DNA from: Pagrus major
Taxonomy: Eukaryota > Chordata > Actinopteri > Spariformes > Sparidae
Direction: 5' to 3'
NCBI RefSeq assembly: GCF_040436345.1
Contig: NC_133237.1
Location: 27,518,735-27,582,734, forward strand
DNA length: 64,000 bases
Made by a program: the position numbers and the translations under genes. Positions 63,301-64,000 of this stretch are shown one piece after another. Every line of letters begins with the position of its first letter. Position 1 is the first letter of the stretch. The notes beneath the pieces are model-generated. The model was not told where the DNA came from and searched no databases. It worked only from the letters and a program-made list of their open reading frames with translations.

Positions 63301-64000
63301 CTTCACATCAAAATCATACAACTCTGAATAAGTAAAGCACAAACATGAAAACAGCTTGAATATTCAGAGGAGAAGCGACAGAAGAAACAAATCAGTTAGT
63401 TTCATCAAGTTATAAAATATCCTGAACATAAAAACACACCCTGTGAGAGTGTGTGTGTGCGTGTGTGTGCGTGTGTGTGAGTGTGCGTGTGTGTAAATGG
63501 AGACAGATTAGATGTGGGGGGGGGGGGGGGGGGGGGGGTGTTTTATGAAGTTACCCCCCGAGAACAAGAACAAAACCGGAAAAGGATTCATGGATTTTTC
63601 AAAATAAAAGCATGCCTTAAACTCTTGTTATTGTCTCATTAATGTGATGGCATGTAAACATACAGGGATGTGCACATGAACAAAAACATATTCAAAATGA
63701 TTATTCAGATCACTGTCATGAATGTTCCTCCATCAACGAAAAGGAGAAATTATTTTTATCATTTTCATTTTTGATTAATCTGCTGATTATTTTTATGATA
63801 AATTGATCAATCTTTTTTTTAATTATATTTAAATAGCTCGTTTTGTCCAAATAACAGTCTTAAGTCTAAATATATTAATTTTGTTATAAACTGTGACATT
63901 AATCGTCTCATTTCAGAAGATTAAATCAGATAATATTTTGTATTTTTGATGATAATTTGAATTTCTGTCAGTGAACTAAGGAATGAATCAACTAATCTCT
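62668..64000. other. AT-rich intergenic region at the right edge
   Basis: No gene recognised. It contains a (CA)n tract at 63220-63299, GTGTGTGC patches at 63440-63495 and a run of 23 G at 63516-63538. Confidence 0.6.
63220..63299. repeat. (CA)n microsatellite
   Basis: About 80 bases of uninterrupted CA. Confidence 0.95.

Overview
The window looks like genomic DNA of a ray-finned fish, most likely a percomorph teleost. The evidence is short vertebrate-type exons with GT/AG introns, teleost-like protein sequences, many CA/TG microsatellites, and a dispersed repeat containing ACTAAGTACATTTACTC that recurs about ten times. I found no bacterial, phage or CRISPR features. Seven protein-coding genes could be assembled exon by exon, and in each the reading phase agrees across every splice junction.

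Layout. (1) 61-2496, minus: 5' part of nfatc2ip, which runs off the left edge. (2) 3848-9246, minus: complete sgf29 (SAGA subunit, 290 aa), with a DNA transposon in its fourth coding intron. (3) 10-15 kb: intergenic, with a tRNA-derived SINE, MITE-like copies and a ~490-bp CTGT/CTGC microsatellite. (4) 15504-15819, plus: nupr1 (74 aa), with a TATA box and a probable non-coding 3' exon. (5) 18647-20389, minus: mettl23 (233 aa). (6) 21026-26600, plus: jmjd6 (402 aa), head to head with mettl23 across a ~640-bp promoter carrying three CCAAT motifs. (7) 31666-55965, plus: mxra7 (349 aa), with a 12-kb first intron and an expanded Glu-Pro repeat exon. (8) 58221-62393, plus: st6galnac2 (380 aa), whose last codons lie in a G-rich tandem repeat. 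The final 1.3 kb is AT-rich with simple repeats.

Gene order. From memory of the human map, nfatc2ip, sgf29 and nupr1 correspond to a cluster at human 16p11.2, whereas mettl23, jmjd6, mxra7 and st6galnac2 correspond to a cluster at 17q25.1. The window therefore joins two blocks that are separate in human, with the junction between nupr1 and mettl23. The genes do not form one pathway. Four have nuclear or chromatin-linked roles (sgf29 reads H3K4me3, mettl23 is an arginine methyltransferase, jmjd6 is a 2-oxoglutarate oxygenase, nupr1 is a stress chromatin protein). st6galnac2 is a Golgi sialyltransferase and mxra7 a small membrane-anchored protein.

I did not find an obviously new biological system. 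The most informative oddities are the repeat-derived C-terminus of st6galnac2, the Glu-Pro expansion in mxra7, the pyrimidine-rich microsatellite just upstream of the nupr1 TATA box beside a possible ATF4/CEBP site, and a transposon with readable terminal repeats and target-site duplication in sgf29.
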